64,000 bases of DNA from an uncultured Collinsella sp. (GCA_958437935.1 CAUBPS010000001.1:62001-126000), one strand, 5' to 3'; positions 5,818 through 14,358 are shown, numbered from the stretch's first letter. The notes: generated by a model not told the origin, from the letters alone. Numbers and translations: made by a program.

Positions 5818-8559
5818 TCACTCGTCGAGCAGGAGGTCCGAGGAGCCGAGGCGCTCTTCTCGCGCCGGGGCGGCGCTCACGCTTATGTAGTCGAAGACAT
5901 ATGCGATCTCGCTTACGGGAACCTCTACGCGATAGCGCGTCGAGATGCTCGAGAAGCTCTGCCTGAAGGACTCGATGAAATCGGCGCGTTCCTCCTCGAA
6001 GCGGTCCTGGCCAACGTAGGTCTCAATGGGGTTTCTGGTAACAAGGCGCTCGACGAGACAGCAGAGGTGAACGTAGAGCCCAATGATGGCGTTGCTGCCG
6101 ATCTTCTCGCCTGTCCTGCGCTGAAGCTCGTGCACGGCGCTCTCGATCTCATGGAATAGCCGCTCCGGGTCGAGGATGGTGATGGAGCGGATGACGTTCT
6201 GCAGCGTCATGTTCGAGAGCAGCTTCTCGTGGAAAGAAGAGAGCTCGGAAGCGTCAAGCCACCTGCCGAACACGGCATCAACCTTAGAGGCGGACGCCGT
6301 CGACATGATGTCCTCGAGGGCGACGAAGGGGACGGAGGCGACCCCGGGGTCTCCCGTGCCGATGACGGCGCAGACGCGGTGCTCGGAGAAAACGGCGTCG
6401 TTCGACCCGTTCGCGACGAGCTGCTTGAAGGGCCTCGTGAGCAGGCGCGCGCCTATGGTGCGCGGGAGGCTCTGCGAGACGAGCTGGCGTATCCTCTCCG
6501 CGGCGTCGACCCCGGACTCGGAGCAGAAGACGATGGCGTCCTCACGGTTGACGCGCTCGATCACCTTGCAGTGCGTCACGCACGCGGCGGTCGCATCGCC
6601 AAGAACCTCGGCGATGGACTTGCCGCCGAGCAGCCCGACCCCGATCTCGAGCGCAAGACCGGTAGAGACGTTGTTCACCACGCCGATAGTGGAGTCGGTA
6701 ACGTTCTCGAGGGCCTTATAGGCCTCCTCCAAGGAGCCCATGTCGACGAGGAACACGACCCCGGTGCAGTAGGAATGGCGGTCGACGAGGCGCTGGAGCG
6801 GACCGACGATGTCCTTCAGCTGCTGGTCGTAGGGCATGTCGACAGCCTCGTACACATGCATGCCGAGCATACGGTTCGCCGCGTCGGCGATGCTCGTCGC
6901 CGTTGAGTAGCCGTGGGACAAGATGACGCAGAGCGTCCGAAGGGCCTTCGCATCGCGAGACTCCGATGCGACGCACAGCGTCAGAAGCGTCTTCGTGAAG
7001 TGATCGAGCGAGATTCCCAGCGCCCCTTCCACGTCTGCGGCGACCTGATCGGAGACACTCGAGGCAAACGGCAATTCGGAGGTCACGGCACCGAGGAGAT
7101 GGGAGATTTGCTCCGCACAGGCAGACTTTCGCTTAGCCAGGCCGATACCCGGCCACAACTGCAGGCAAATCTCCTGGGCCAGTAGAAAAGCGACCTTCCT
7201 CGAAAGCTCGATGCCATAAGAAGAGCCTGCGTCGGCAAGGACCGCGCCCACGACGCGCTCGAAGGCGCGCGACCTCGAGGAGGCGACGCCGTGGTCGAAG
7301 ATCAAGTGATCCTCAACGCCGCGCACAGCGGAGACAGCTTGCGAGACAAGCTCGGAGACAGAGAGCTCCCCGGCGCAGAATCGCTCATCGAGGGAGCACA
7401 GGGCATCGAGCGCCTGCTCGACCGGCCCTGTGCTCTCGGCGGCATCCAGAGACGCGTCGATCAGAACGCCATCGTCGGGCTGTTGATCGATCTGCGCGGA
7501 GGAGAGGAGCCCGCTGGGAAGAAGATACGGGCGAACGACGACGTAGTCGCCCTCGCGATTGAGGAACGCTTTGGCGCAGCAGTTCGTCACGCAGGCGCGC
7601 AAGCCGGCGATGTTATCGGAAAAGTCCGCGTTCACGAGGCAACGGTATGCGCCGCGGCTGATCTTCACATCAGAACCGATTCGGCACCCCTCGCTGCGCA
7701 GGAAGCTCAAGATGAGATCCTCGCGCTCCTCGGGGGTCCGCTCCTTGAGTGAGGGGACGCGGGCACAGATGGGCATTTTGCTGTAGGCCGAGGAAACCTT
7801 CAGGTCATCGGCGGAAAGCGTCGTCGAAAGAACGAGGCGAGCGCGCGGCGCATCCTGGGAGGCATCGAGCCCGAGGGCCGTCGCAAGGCAGTGCTCCATC
7901 GCAGAGGGAGAGAGTGCCTCGATGCCGTTGACAAAGACCACACCCCCGCGCGCTTTCGCGATCGACTCGTCAAGAAGCCCGTTGAACGAGGCGGCGTCCG
8001 GGACCCCGGCGCAGTCGATGCGCACATAGGAGGAGTCGCGGGACAGCAAGCCCTGGTTCTTGCCGTACTCGTACACAAGGCGAGAAAGGAAAGACTTACC
8101 GACACCCACGCCGCCGCTCAAGAGGATGGGCAGGCCAAACGGAGGGTACTGAACCGCAGCCTTGCACTGCTCGACAACGGAGCTGAGGCTCATGTCGAAG
8201 CCCACGGCACGCGCGAAGTCGCGGTGATCGGCGATTCCCGTCGCCTGGATGAGGTCGGCGAGCGAGGCGTACTCGCTTGCAGAGAGCTTTACCTGAAAAC
8301 GCTTCTGGAACGCGCGGCGATGAAAATAACGGACAGGCCTGCCCGCCACCTTAACCACAAGACCGGCGCGAACAAGGTCGTTGAGGTACTGGCTCGCCAG
8401 GCTCCTGGAGATGATGAGCGTCTCGGCGATGTCGGAGGTGGACAGACGGGCAAGGTCGTCGAGCGAGACGGCAGAGGTGAGGGCCTCGAGATGCTCGAGA
8501 ATCCTGTCCCTCATGTCGACGGGTTTCTTTGCCAAGCTGTCCTGTGTGGTCTTGTCCAT
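5818..8559 (-). CDS. LevR/ManR-like PTS-regulated transcriptional regulator with degenerate AAA+ domain
   Basis: A 913-residue regulator built like LevR: an HTH at about 15-80, an AAA+ module at about 120-350, a PRD-like region (410-530), a mannose-type IIA domain with His549 in LSHGYS, a Gat-type IIB-like domain with FCSESGVDAAERI, and a second PRD with a conserved histidine near 831 (GLYVHLCC). It would sense PTS phosphorylation and control the operon downstream. The ATPase is odd: Walker A is intact (GGVGVGKS, 149-156), but Walker B reads GGVVFVNGIEAL, with NG where DE is expected. The GAFTGA loop that contacts sigma-54 is missing through a deletion near 190-200. GAGGAGG precedes the ATG. 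It therefore probably acts without sigma-54. Confidence 0.82.
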   Translation of the reverse strand: MDKTTQDSLAKKPVDMRDRILEHLEALTSAVSLDDLARLSTSDIAETLIISRSLASQYLNDLVRAGLVVKVAGRPVRYFHRRAFQKRFQVKLSASEYASLADLIQATGIADHRDFARAVGFDMSLSSVVEQCKAAVQYPPFGLPILLSGGVGVGKSFLSRLVYEYGKNQGLLSRDSSYVRIDCAGVPDAASFNGLLDESIAKARGGVVFVNGIEALSPSAMEHCLATALGLDASQDAPRARLVLSTTLSADDLKVSSAYSKMPICARVPSLKERTPEEREDLILSFLRSEGCRIGSDVKISRGAYRCLVNADFSDNIAGLRACVTNCCAKAFLNREGDYVVVRPYLLPSGLLSSAQIDQQPDDGVLIDASLDAAESTGPVEQALDALCSLDERFCAGELSVSELVSQAVSAVRGVEDHLIFDHGVASSRSRAFERVVGAVLADAGSSYGIELSRKVAFLLAQEICLQLWPGIGLAKRKSACAEQISHLLGAVTSELPFASSVSDQVAADVEGALGISLDHFTKTLLTLCVASESRDAKALRTLCVILSHGYSTATSIADAANRMLGMHVYEAVDMPYDQQLKDIVGPLQRLVDRHSYCTGVVFLVDMGSLEEAYKALENVTDSTIGVVNNVSTGLALEIGVGLLGGKSIAEVLGDATAACVTHCKVIERVNREDAIVFCSESGVDAAERIRQLVSQSLPRTIGARLLTRPFKQLVANGSNDAVFSEHRVCAVIGTGDPGVASVPFVALEDIMSTASASKVDAVFGRWLDASELSSFHEKLLSNMTLQNVIRSITILDPERLFHEIESAVHELQRRTGEKIGSNAIIGLYVHLCCLVERLVTRNPIETYVGQDRFEEERADFIESFRQSFSSISTRYRVEVPVSEIAYVFDYISVSAAPAREERLGSSDLLLDE

Positions 8560-8733
8560 GACTTCTTACCTCCTCGTACAAGGAGTATAAGGGGAGAACA
8601 GAGAACGGAAGGGGGCGCGTGGGGGAATCAACAGCTCCGAGGAAAAGTCCACCACTTGAGGGGCAGAAAACAACGGCCATTGAACATTCAGGGCCGACGC
8701 TCAACACTTCGGCTCGACACTTCGCTTTGGAAA

Positions 8734-8787
8734 GGGCCCCGGCGCGCCGGGGTCCCAACATAAAGAAGGGCCCCGGCGCGCCGGGCC
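8734..8787 (-). terminator. two tandem GC-rich palindromes, the first followed by a T-rich stretch
   Basis: GGGCCCCGGCGCGCCGGG occurs twice in the same orientation, within 8734-8754 and 8768-8787, 34 bp apart. Each contains the palindrome CCCGGCGCGCCGGG. Read on the minus strand, the copy next to the nucleosidase fragment is followed by CTTCTTTATG and would work as a terminator for that gene. The duplication is unexplained. Confidence 0.55.
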
Positions 8788-9106
8788 TAAAGCTTAACCA
8801 TGCGCGCGGCGATGCGGGCGCAGTCGCAGGCGGCCTTCTTCTCGAAGGTGTTGTAGTCGACGACCCGGCCCTCGGCGCAGGGCTTGTCGCTGATGGCGCG
8901 CACGACGACGAGGGTCACGCCGTTGAGATAGGCGGCCTGTGCGATGGTGCAGCCCTCCATCTCGCAGCACAGGTCGCCGAAGGTCGCGAGGATTCGCTCC
9001 TTCTGTTCCGCGGGCGAGACGAACTGGTCGCCGGAGACGACGCGGCCCTTGAGGACCTTAATGTCGGGGGCGACGGCGGCCGCGGCGGCGCACGCCGCCA
9101 GCAAGG
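8787..9106 (-). pseudogene. C-terminal half of 5'-methylthioadenosine/S-adenosylhomocysteine nucleosidase
   Basis: About 105 residues match the end of MTA/SAH nucleosidase: KVLKGRVVSGDQFV, then CCEMEGCTIAQAAYLNGV, VVVRAISD and FEKKAACDCARIAARM. EMEG and the Asp of RAISD are the substrate-binding and catalytic positions, so the retained half is well conserved. The family is about 230 residues long; the N-terminal half is absent. The homology ends at about 9106, where IS3-type transposase sequence begins on the other strand, so an insertion or the deletion that followed it removed the 5' half. An ATG-initiated frame extends nine codons into the IS. The remaining protein is unlikely to be active. 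Confidence 0.75.
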
Positions 9107-9562
9107 GCCGGAACGGATCGCGCAAGATCAAGGCGTCGCCCGGGAGGTCGAGCGTTACCGTCAGCCGGCGCCGCGTCTACCGCATCATGAGGGAGAACGG
9201 CCTGGCCGGCGCATACGGCAGAAAGAGGTTCAAGGTGCACCCCGGGGCGGTCAACGAGGCCGACGTGTCGAACGTCGTCGCGCGCGGCTTCGGCGGCAGG
9301 GCGCCGTGCACCCATATATGCAGCGACTTGGCCTGCGTGCGCGTCGGGGCGTCGTGGAACTACGTCTGCCTGCTCGTCGACCTCTGCAACGGGGAGATCG
9401 TCGGCCACTCCGAAGGACCGAGGAGGGACGCTCGAGCTCCGAGCCAAGCTCTTGGATTACGTGCACTGGTACAACAACTTCAGGATCCACTCGACGCTGG
9501 GCTACATGTCGCCGGTCGAGTTCAGGGAGGCGGGGCCGTCCCTCCCGGAATCGTCCAAATAA
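9107..9562 (+). mobile_element. IS3-family transposase remnant with internal deletion
   Basis: Frame one from about 9107 reads GSRKIKA, SRRRVYRIMRENGLAGAY, CSDLACVRVGASWNYVCLLV and GEIVGHS, which is the HTH/linker and first half of an IS3 OrfB integrase core. Near 9418-9430 the reading frame shifts, and from there another frame gives LRAKLLDYVHWYNNFRIH and STLGYMSPVEFREAG up to a stop at 9560-9562, the normal end of this family. The segment in between, about 70-80 residues with the second Asp and the Glu of the DDE triad, is gone. The N-terminal part and OrfA are also missing. It is inactive and sits inside the MTA/SAH nucleosidase gene. Confidence 0.75.
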
Positions 9563-10265
9563 GTGTTGCCAATCCATAGCCAATCCAGCCATCATCTCCG
9601 CGAAGGCGGACGTCAGGAAAAGCTCGGCTTGAGCTCGGTCGGACGCGGTCTGTGGGGCATCATTCAGACTCAGGGGGTCTCCTTGTCTTCTTCGGTCGCA
9701 ACCTGAATGATAGGGACGGCCCCTTCTCTCTTTCCCCTTCGTTTTCGACGCGTCACCCTCTTGGCGGGCTTAAGGCCCGCGCTCGCGGGTGCAGGGGCTA
9801 CGCCCAAACCCCAAAAACGTAACGCCGTGCTCGAAGCGTTTCCGGACGTCAGCGTAATCTCAAATCCCGTTCGTCAACTCATGGGCAAGCCACCTGAGAC
9901 TACTCATTTCTCCTACTGGCAATGAAGACCTGCGACCTGCAGTTTTGCAAACTGCTTGAAAGCCACCTGCGTTGATTCACTTCCTATTGCAGCTGGCGGC
10001 TTGCACGCGAAAAGGCATTTAAGTTTCAAAACGGGCGTTTTCGGCGCTATCGAGCCTCCAAAGGCATCCCGCCGCGCCCTTTGGGACAAAAACAAAAACT
10101 CAAAGCCCTGAGTTCGAAAATAGTTTTTGGAGTTGTCCCGACTTTTGTCCCCGAAGCCGACGAAACGCGACAGGGTGTCACCTGGCGGCACTCGATTCGA
10201 GACGGCACCGAAAACTGGATGCAACCGGAATGACGGGACGGCAGAACCGAAGCCATCGAGTGGGG
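9563..10265. other. 700-bp stretch without a recognisable gene
   Basis: No frame here shows a domain I recognise or a start with a proper ribosome binding site. There is a 9-bp inverted repeat ATCATTCAG/CTGAATGAT at 9659-9667 and 9703-9711, a GCGGGC/GGCCCGC dyad near 9763-9780, and several A- and T-rich patches around 10081-10150 unlike the GC-rich neighbours. It lies between the IS3 remnant and the terminator of the ribosomal-protein cluster. It may be decayed sequence or an interspersed repeat; copy number cannot be judged from one window. Confidence 0.4.
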
Positions 10266-10269
10266 ATAG

Positions 10270-10303
10270 AAAAAGGCCCGGGTGCCGTGGCATCCGGGCC
10301 TTT
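10270..10303 (-). terminator. terminator of the rplC-rplX cluster
   Basis: On the minus strand AAAGGCCCGGATGCC pairs with GGCACCCGGGCCTTTTT (10303-10289 with 10286-10270; one G-T pair) around a two-base loop and ends in a T run. It follows the rplX stop codon by about 30 bp and so ends the ribosomal-protein transcript before rplE, which is not here. Confidence 0.88.
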
Positions 10304-10330
10304 GCTAGCAACTTAACAGTTGCGGGCAGC

Positions 10331-10636
10331 TTAGAACTTGTGGCCGCACTTCTTGCAGACGCGCAGCTTGTTCCTGCCGTCCTTCTCGTGACCGACGCGG
10401 GTAACCTTACCGCACTCGGGGCAGACGAGATTGACGTTGGAGGCATCGATGGGAGCCTCCTGCGAAACGATGCCGCCCTGCTGGTTGGCAGCGTTGGGCT
10501 TGACGGCCTTCTTAACGACCGAAACGCCCTCGACAACGACCTTGTTCTCGGCGGGGAGAGCACGCAGGATAACGCCCTGCTTGCCGCGATCCTTACCAGA
10601 GAGAACCTGGACCTTATCGCCCTTCTTGATATACAT
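10331..10636 (-). CDS. rplX: 50S ribosomal protein L24
   Basis: A 101-residue L24 protein. MYIKKGDKVQVLSGKDRGKQG is the KOW motif at the N-terminus; the C-terminal third carries a zinc-ribbon pattern, CPEC and CKKC, about 18 residues apart, as in other zinc-binding forms of L24. It binds 23S rRNA early in 50S assembly. In most bacteria rplE follows; here a terminator does. Confidence 0.95.
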   Translation of the reverse strand: MYIKKGDKVQVLSGKDRGKQGVILRALPAENKVVVEGVSVVKKAVKPNAANQQGGIVSQEAPIDASNVNLVCPECGKVTRVGHEKDGRNKLRVCKKCGHKF

Positions 10637-10649
10637 ATATCTCCCCTAA

Positions 10650-11018
10650 CTACAGGGTCTCGGGAGCGAGCGAGACGATCTTCATGTACTTCTTGTCACG
10701 AAGCTCGCGAGCGACGGGCCCGAAGATACGGGTGCCGACGGGCGAACCATCGTTGTTGATGACAACGCAGGCGTTCTCATCAAAGCGAATGTAGGAGCCA
10801 TCCTTGCGGCGGATCTCCTTAACGGTGCGAACGACGACGCAACGGACAACGTCCTTCTTCTTGACGTTGGCGCCAGGGGTAGCCTCCTGGACAGCACCGA
10901 TGAACACATCGCCGATGCCTGCATAACGACGCTTGGAACCGCCAAGCACCTTGATGCAGCGAATCTTGCGAGCGCCGGAGTTGTCGGCGACGTTCAGCAT
11001 GGTTTGCATCTGAATCAT
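10650..11018 (-). CDS. rplN: 50S ribosomal protein L14
   Basis: A 122-residue L14, full length, starting MIQMQTMLNVADNSGARKI and containing GSKRRYAGIGD and ARELRDKKYMKIVSLAPE. It sits at the 30S-50S interface. A 118-bp gap separates it from rpsQ upstream, wider than the other spacings in the cluster, and could hold a regulatory or processing site; a weak GTAT...ATAC dyad is visible at 11064-11096. Confidence 0.96.
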   Translation of the reverse strand: MIQMQTMLNVADNSGARKIRCIKVLGGSKRRYAGIGDVFIGAVQEATPGANVKKKDVVRCVVVRTVKEIRRKDGSYIRFDENACVVINNDGSPVGTRIFGPVARELRDKKYMKIVSLAPETL

Positions 11019-11136
11019 GGTAGATGTTCCTCCGAACTAAGAACCGAAGAGAGGTGCGCAGCCTGTATACGGCCTGTGGTATGCAAGCCAGGCATACGCA
11101 CATCTTCGGAAACGTACAAGTCGTAAGAGCGACTGC

Positions 11137-11397
11137 TTATTTAGCGCGCTCGACGACCTCGATGAGGCGCCAACGCTTCATCTTGGACATAGGACGGGTC
11201 TCCATAACGCGGACGGTGTCGCCCACGCCAGCCGTGCACTCCTCGTCGTGAGCGTGCAGCTTCTTGGAGCTGGTCATCATCTTGCCGTACTTGGGGTGAC
11301 GCTTGCGCTCGGTGATGGTGACAACGATGGTCTTGGCACCGGAGACGGAGGTAACGACACCCGTACGGACCTTACGCGAGTTACGCGAATCAGTCAT
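11137..11397 (-). CDS. rpsQ: 30S ribosomal protein S17
   Basis: An 86-residue S17 with the expected RKVRTGVVTSVSGAKTIVV start, KRHPKYGKMM and the closing GDTVRVMETRPMSKMKRWRL. It is a primary 16S rRNA-binding protein. It lies 16 bp downstream of rpmC in the minus-strand cluster. Confidence 0.96.
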   Translation of the reverse strand: MTDSRNSRKVRTGVVTSVSGAKTIVVTITERKRHPKYGKMMTSSKKLHAHDEECTAGVGDTVRVMETRPMSKMKRWRLIEVVERAK

Positions 11398-11413
11398 GTT
11401 CTCTCCTTAGGTC

Positions 11414-11629
11414 CTACTCGGCGACAGCGGACTTCTCCGCTGCGATCTCGCGGGCGCGCTGCTCCGTGAGGACGCGAGCGATGTCCTTCTTCACGGTGTT
11501 GACGCGAGCGGTGTTGTCCAACTGGCTGGTGGCCATCTGGAAACGAAGGTTAAAGAGCTCGGCGCGCATTTCCTTCAGCTTCTCAACGAGCTGAGCGTCC
11601 GAGAGCTCACGAATCTCTGCGGGCTTCAT
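11414..11629 (-). CDS. rpmC: 50S ribosomal protein L29
   Basis: A 71-residue L29: MKPAEIRELSDAQLVEKLKE, LFNLRFQMATSQLDNTARV and DIARVLTEQRAREI. Helical and charged throughout, near the exit tunnel of the 50S subunit. The ATG overlaps the rplP stop by one base, so translation is coupled. Confidence 0.96.
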   Translation of the reverse strand: MKPAEIRELSDAQLVEKLKEMRAELFNLRFQMATSQLDNTARVNTVKKDIARVLTEQRAREIAAEKSAVAE

Positions 11630-12132
11630 TAGTTCTCCTCCTTGGCGGCGGCGGCGTCCTCAGCAGCCCACTTGGCCTCGAGAGCGGCCTCCTCAGCCAT
11701 CTCCTTCTCGATGCGCTGCTCAGCGTTCTTAGCAGCAACAATCTTGGTCTTGATGGGAAGCTTGTGCTGTGCAAGACGCAGAGCCTCGCGAGCGACCTCC
11801 TCGGGCACGCCCTTGACCTCGAACATGATGCGGCCGGGCTTGACGACGGCCACCCACTCCTCGGGGTTACCCTTACCAGAACCCATGCGAGTCTCGGCAG
11901 GCTTCTTGGTGATGGGCTTATCGGGGAAGATCGTGATGTAGACACGACCGCCACGCTTCATGTAGCGGGTCATGGCAATACGAGCGGCCTCGATCTGACG
12001 GTTGGTGATCCAATGGGCCTCGAGAGCCTGGATACCAAACTCGCCGAAATGCAGCTCGGTATTACCCTTGGCCTGGCCCTTCATGGAGCCACGCTGCACC
12101 TTGCGGTGAAGAATACGCTTAGGGGCAAGCAC
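11629..12132 (-). CDS. rplP: 50S ribosomal protein L16 with extended acidic tail
   Basis: A 167-residue L16. The core (LAPKRILHRKVQRGSMKGQA, FGIQALEAHWITNRQIEAAR, MGSGKGNPEEWVAVVKPG) is standard and ends near residue 138, whereas most L16 proteins are about 137-145 residues. The extra 25-30 residues are alanine- and glutamate-rich (EKEMAEEAALEAKWAAED). L16 organises the tRNA-binding region near the peptidyl-transferase centre. The tail has no known role. Confidence 0.95.
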   Translation of the reverse strand: MLAPKRILHRKVQRGSMKGQAKGNTELHFGEFGIQALEAHWITNRQIEAARIAMTRYMKRGGRVYITIFPDKPITKKPAETRMGSGKGNPEEWVAVVKPGRIMFEVKGVPEEVAREALRLAQHKLPIKTKIVAAKNAEQRIEKEMAEEAALEAKWAAEDAAAAKEEN

Positions 12133-12842
12133 TACTGACCCCTCCTCTCGGAGTTACGACGACGAGGACGGGAAGAGCCCTCGAGTGCAGGGTTGGGAAC
12201 AGGCTGGCCCGGGAGCTTCTCGCCCAGGTAGATCCAGACCTTCACGCCGCAAGCGCCCATGGTGGTGCTGGCGACAGCCGTGCCGTAGTCGATCTTGGCA
12301 CGGAGGGTGTGCAGAGGCACACGACCCTCACGGTACCACTCACGACGGCCCATCTCGGCACCGCCGAGACGACCGGAGCACTGGATACGGATGCCCTTAG
12401 CGCCGGCCTTGCGGGCGGACTGGACAGCCTTGCGCATAGCGCGACGGAAGGCAACGCGGCCCTCGAGCTGCTCAGCGATAGACTGAGCAACGAGGTTGGC
12501 GTCGAGCTCGGGGCGCTTGATCTCGACAACGTCGACGGAGAGCTGGCCCTTGGAGACGCCAGCGACCTTCTCGAGCTCGGTGCGGAGGGTATCGATCTCG
12601 GCACCCTTCTTACCGATGACAACGCCGGGGCGAGCGGTGAGGATGATGACCTTCACCTTGTCGCCAGCGCGCTCGATCTCGACGCGGGAGACAGCTGCGC
12701 GGGAAAGACGCTTCTCGAGGTACTTGCGGATCTCGAGATCGTTACCGAGGGTCTTAGCGTAATCCTTCTCTGCGAACCAGCGGGAGCGCCAGTTCTCGGT
12801 GATGCCAAGACGGAAGCCGGTGGGGTAGACTTTCTGACCCAT
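12132..12842 (-). CDS. rpsC: 30S ribosomal protein S3
   Basis: A 236-residue S3 with the KH domain (IERAGDKVKVIILTARPG, VVIGKKGAEID) and the C-terminal signature GVKVWIYLGEKLPG. It takes part in mRNA entry and helicase activity of the 30S subunit. The tail is basic (RRRNSERRGQ). Its stop overlaps the rplP start. Confidence 0.96.
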   Translation of the reverse strand: MGQKVYPTGFRLGITENWRSRWFAEKDYAKTLGNDLEIRKYLEKRLSRAAVSRVEIERAGDKVKVIILTARPGVVIGKKGAEIDTLRTELEKVAGVSKGQLSVDVVEIKRPELDANLVAQSIAEQLEGRVAFRRAMRKAVQSARKAGAKGIRIQCSGRLGGAEMGRREWYREGRVPLHTLRAKIDYGTAVASTTMGACGVKVWIYLGEKLPGQPVPNPALEGSSRPRRRNSERRGQ

Positions 12843-12848
12843 ACAGCT

Positions 12849-13220
12849 TTACGCCTCCTTTCGAGGAGCAACGACGACGGTGATGTGGGAAGTACGCTTC
12901 AGAATGCGAGAAGCGGAACCCTTGGCGCGGGGACGGATGCGCTTAAGCGTCGGACCCTCGTCAACATAGGCAGCGGCGACAACCAGGTTGTCGGCACGCA
13001 GACCGTTGTTGTTCTCGGCGTTCGCAACGGCGGAACGGAGAACCTTCTCGACATCCACGGCGACAGCGCGGTCGCAGAAGTGGAGGATGTCGAAGGCCTG
13101 AGCGACAGGCTTGCGGCGGATCAGATCGACCACCAGGCGGGCCTTGCTGGGGGAAACACGCACGTACTTAGCGACGGCGCGAACCTCGGTGGCCTCAGTT
13201 TCAATAGACTTAGTTGCCAT
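12849..13220 (-). CDS. rplV: 50S ribosomal protein L22
   Basis: A 123-residue L22: AKYVRVSPSKARLVVDLIR, ALRSAVANAENN-type block (VLRSAVANAENNNGL) and RIRPRAKGSASRILKRTSH. The loop near residue 90 lines the exit tunnel and shows no macrolide-resistance insertion. It is six bases upstream of rpsC. Confidence 0.96.
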   Translation of the reverse strand: MATKSIETEATEVRAVAKYVRVSPSKARLVVDLIRRKPVAQAFDILHFCDRAVAVDVEKVLRSAVANAENNNGLRADNLVVAAAYVDEGPTLKRIRPRAKGSASRILKRTSHITVVVAPRKEA

Positions 13221-13234
13221 TTACGGTTAACCCC

Positions 13235-13495
13235 CTATTTGGCCTTGTGGCCACGGAACGTACGAGTCGGCGCGAACTCGCCGAGCTTGTGACCAACCAT
13301 GGACTCGGTAACATACACGGGCACATGCTTGCGGCCGTCGTGGACGGCGATGGTGTGACCAACCATCTCGGGGAAGATGGTGGACGCGCGGGACCAGGTC
13401 TTCACGACGTCCTTCTTGCCAGCCTCGTTCATCGCGGTGATACGCGAGAGAAGGCGAGTCTCCACGAACGGGCCCTTTTTGAGACTTCTGCTCAT
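13235..13495 (-). CDS. rpsS: 30S ribosomal protein S19
   Basis: An 86-residue S19: MSRSLKKGPFVETRLLSR, WSRASTIFPEMVGHTIAVHD and MVGHKLGEFAPTRTFRGH. It forms a complex with S13 in the head of the 30S subunit. Spacing and strand fit the cluster. Confidence 0.96.
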   Translation of the reverse strand: MSRSLKKGPFVETRLLSRITAMNEAGKKDVVKTWSRASTIFPEMVGHTIAVHDGRKHVPVYVTESMVGHKLGEFAPTRTFRGHKAK

Positions 13496-13527
13496 AAGTG
13501 CTTTCTCCTAAAACTCGGTATCCGAAA

Positions 13528-14358
13528 TTACTTCTTACGGCGACGAATGATGTGCTGGTTCGAGACCTTCTTCTTCTTGCGCGTACGAAGGCCCTTCGTC
13601 GGCTTACCCCAGGGGGTAACAGAGGGACGACCAGAGGTGTGGTTCTTGCCCTCGCCACCGCCGTGCGGGTGGTCGACAGGGTTCATGACGGTACCGCGAA
13701 CGGTCGGGCGCACGTTCATGTGACGCTTACGGCCGGCCTTGCCGATGACGATGTTGGCGTGATCGGCGTTGCCGACCTCACCGACGGTGGCGCGGCAGGT
13801 AACGAGGATGCGGCGCATCTCGGAGGAAGGCATACGGACGATAGCGTACTTGCCCTCCTTACCCATCAGCTGGCAGGAGTTACCGGCAGAACGGGCGATA
13901 GCGGCGCCCTTGCCCGGCTGGAACTCGACGGCGTGGATGAGCGTACCGACGGGGATGTCGGCGAGGGGCAGAGCGTTGCCCGGCTTGATGTCGGCGTCAG
14001 AACCGGACATGATGGTCTGACCGACCTCGAGGCCCTTGGGGGCCAGGATGTAGCGCTTCTCACCGTCAGCGTAGTGCAGCAGAGCGATGCGAGCGGAACG
14101 GTTCGGATCGTACTCGATCGTGGCAACCTTGGCGGGCACGCCGTCCTTGTTGCGCTTGAAGTCGATCACGCGGTAACGACGCTTCACGCCGCCGCCCTGG
14201 TGGCGGGTGGTGATGCGGCCGTTGTTGTTACGACCGGCCTTCTTGGGCAGGGGCTCGAGAAGAGACTTCTCGGGCTTGGTGCAGGTGATCTCGGAGAAAT
14301 CGGAGATCGTCTGCCAACGCCTACCAGCGGAGGTCGGCTTAAGGTGCTTTACAGCCAT
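13528..14358 (-). CDS. rplB: 50S ribosomal protein L2
   Basis: A 276-residue L2. The start at 14358 is chosen because MAVKHLKPTSAGRRWQ is the conserved beginning and AAAGGGA lies upstream; an open frame continues 25 codons further without homology. MNPVDHPHGGGEGK near the end contains the histidine important for peptidyl transfer. The 179 bp before it are unusual for this cluster and hold a hairpin and a promoter-like motif. Confidence 0.96.
   Translation of the reverse strand: MAVKHLKPTSAGRRWQTISDFSEITCTKPEKSLLEPLPKKAGRNNNGRITTRHQGGGVKRRYRVIDFKRNKDGVPAKVATIEYDPNRSARIALLHYADGEKRYILAPKGLEVGQTIMSGSDADIKPGNALPLADIPVGTLIHAVEFQPGKGAAIARSAGNSCQLMGKEGKYAIVRMPSSEMRRILVTCRATVGEVGNADHANIVIGKAGRKRHMNVRPTVRGTVMNPVDHPHGGGEGKNHTSGRPSVTPWGKPTKGLRTRKKKKVSNQHIIRRRKK

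Noticed and set aside
9251..9595. Minus-strand frames opposite the IS3 remnant
   Set aside because: Arg/Ser/Pro-rich translation without homology, while the plus strand gives clear transposase motifs in two frames.
10047..10256. Short minus-strand frame in the gene-less block
   Set aside because: Composition is Ser/Arg/Pro-rich as expected for noncoding GC-rich DNA, there is no ribosome binding site and no conserved motif.
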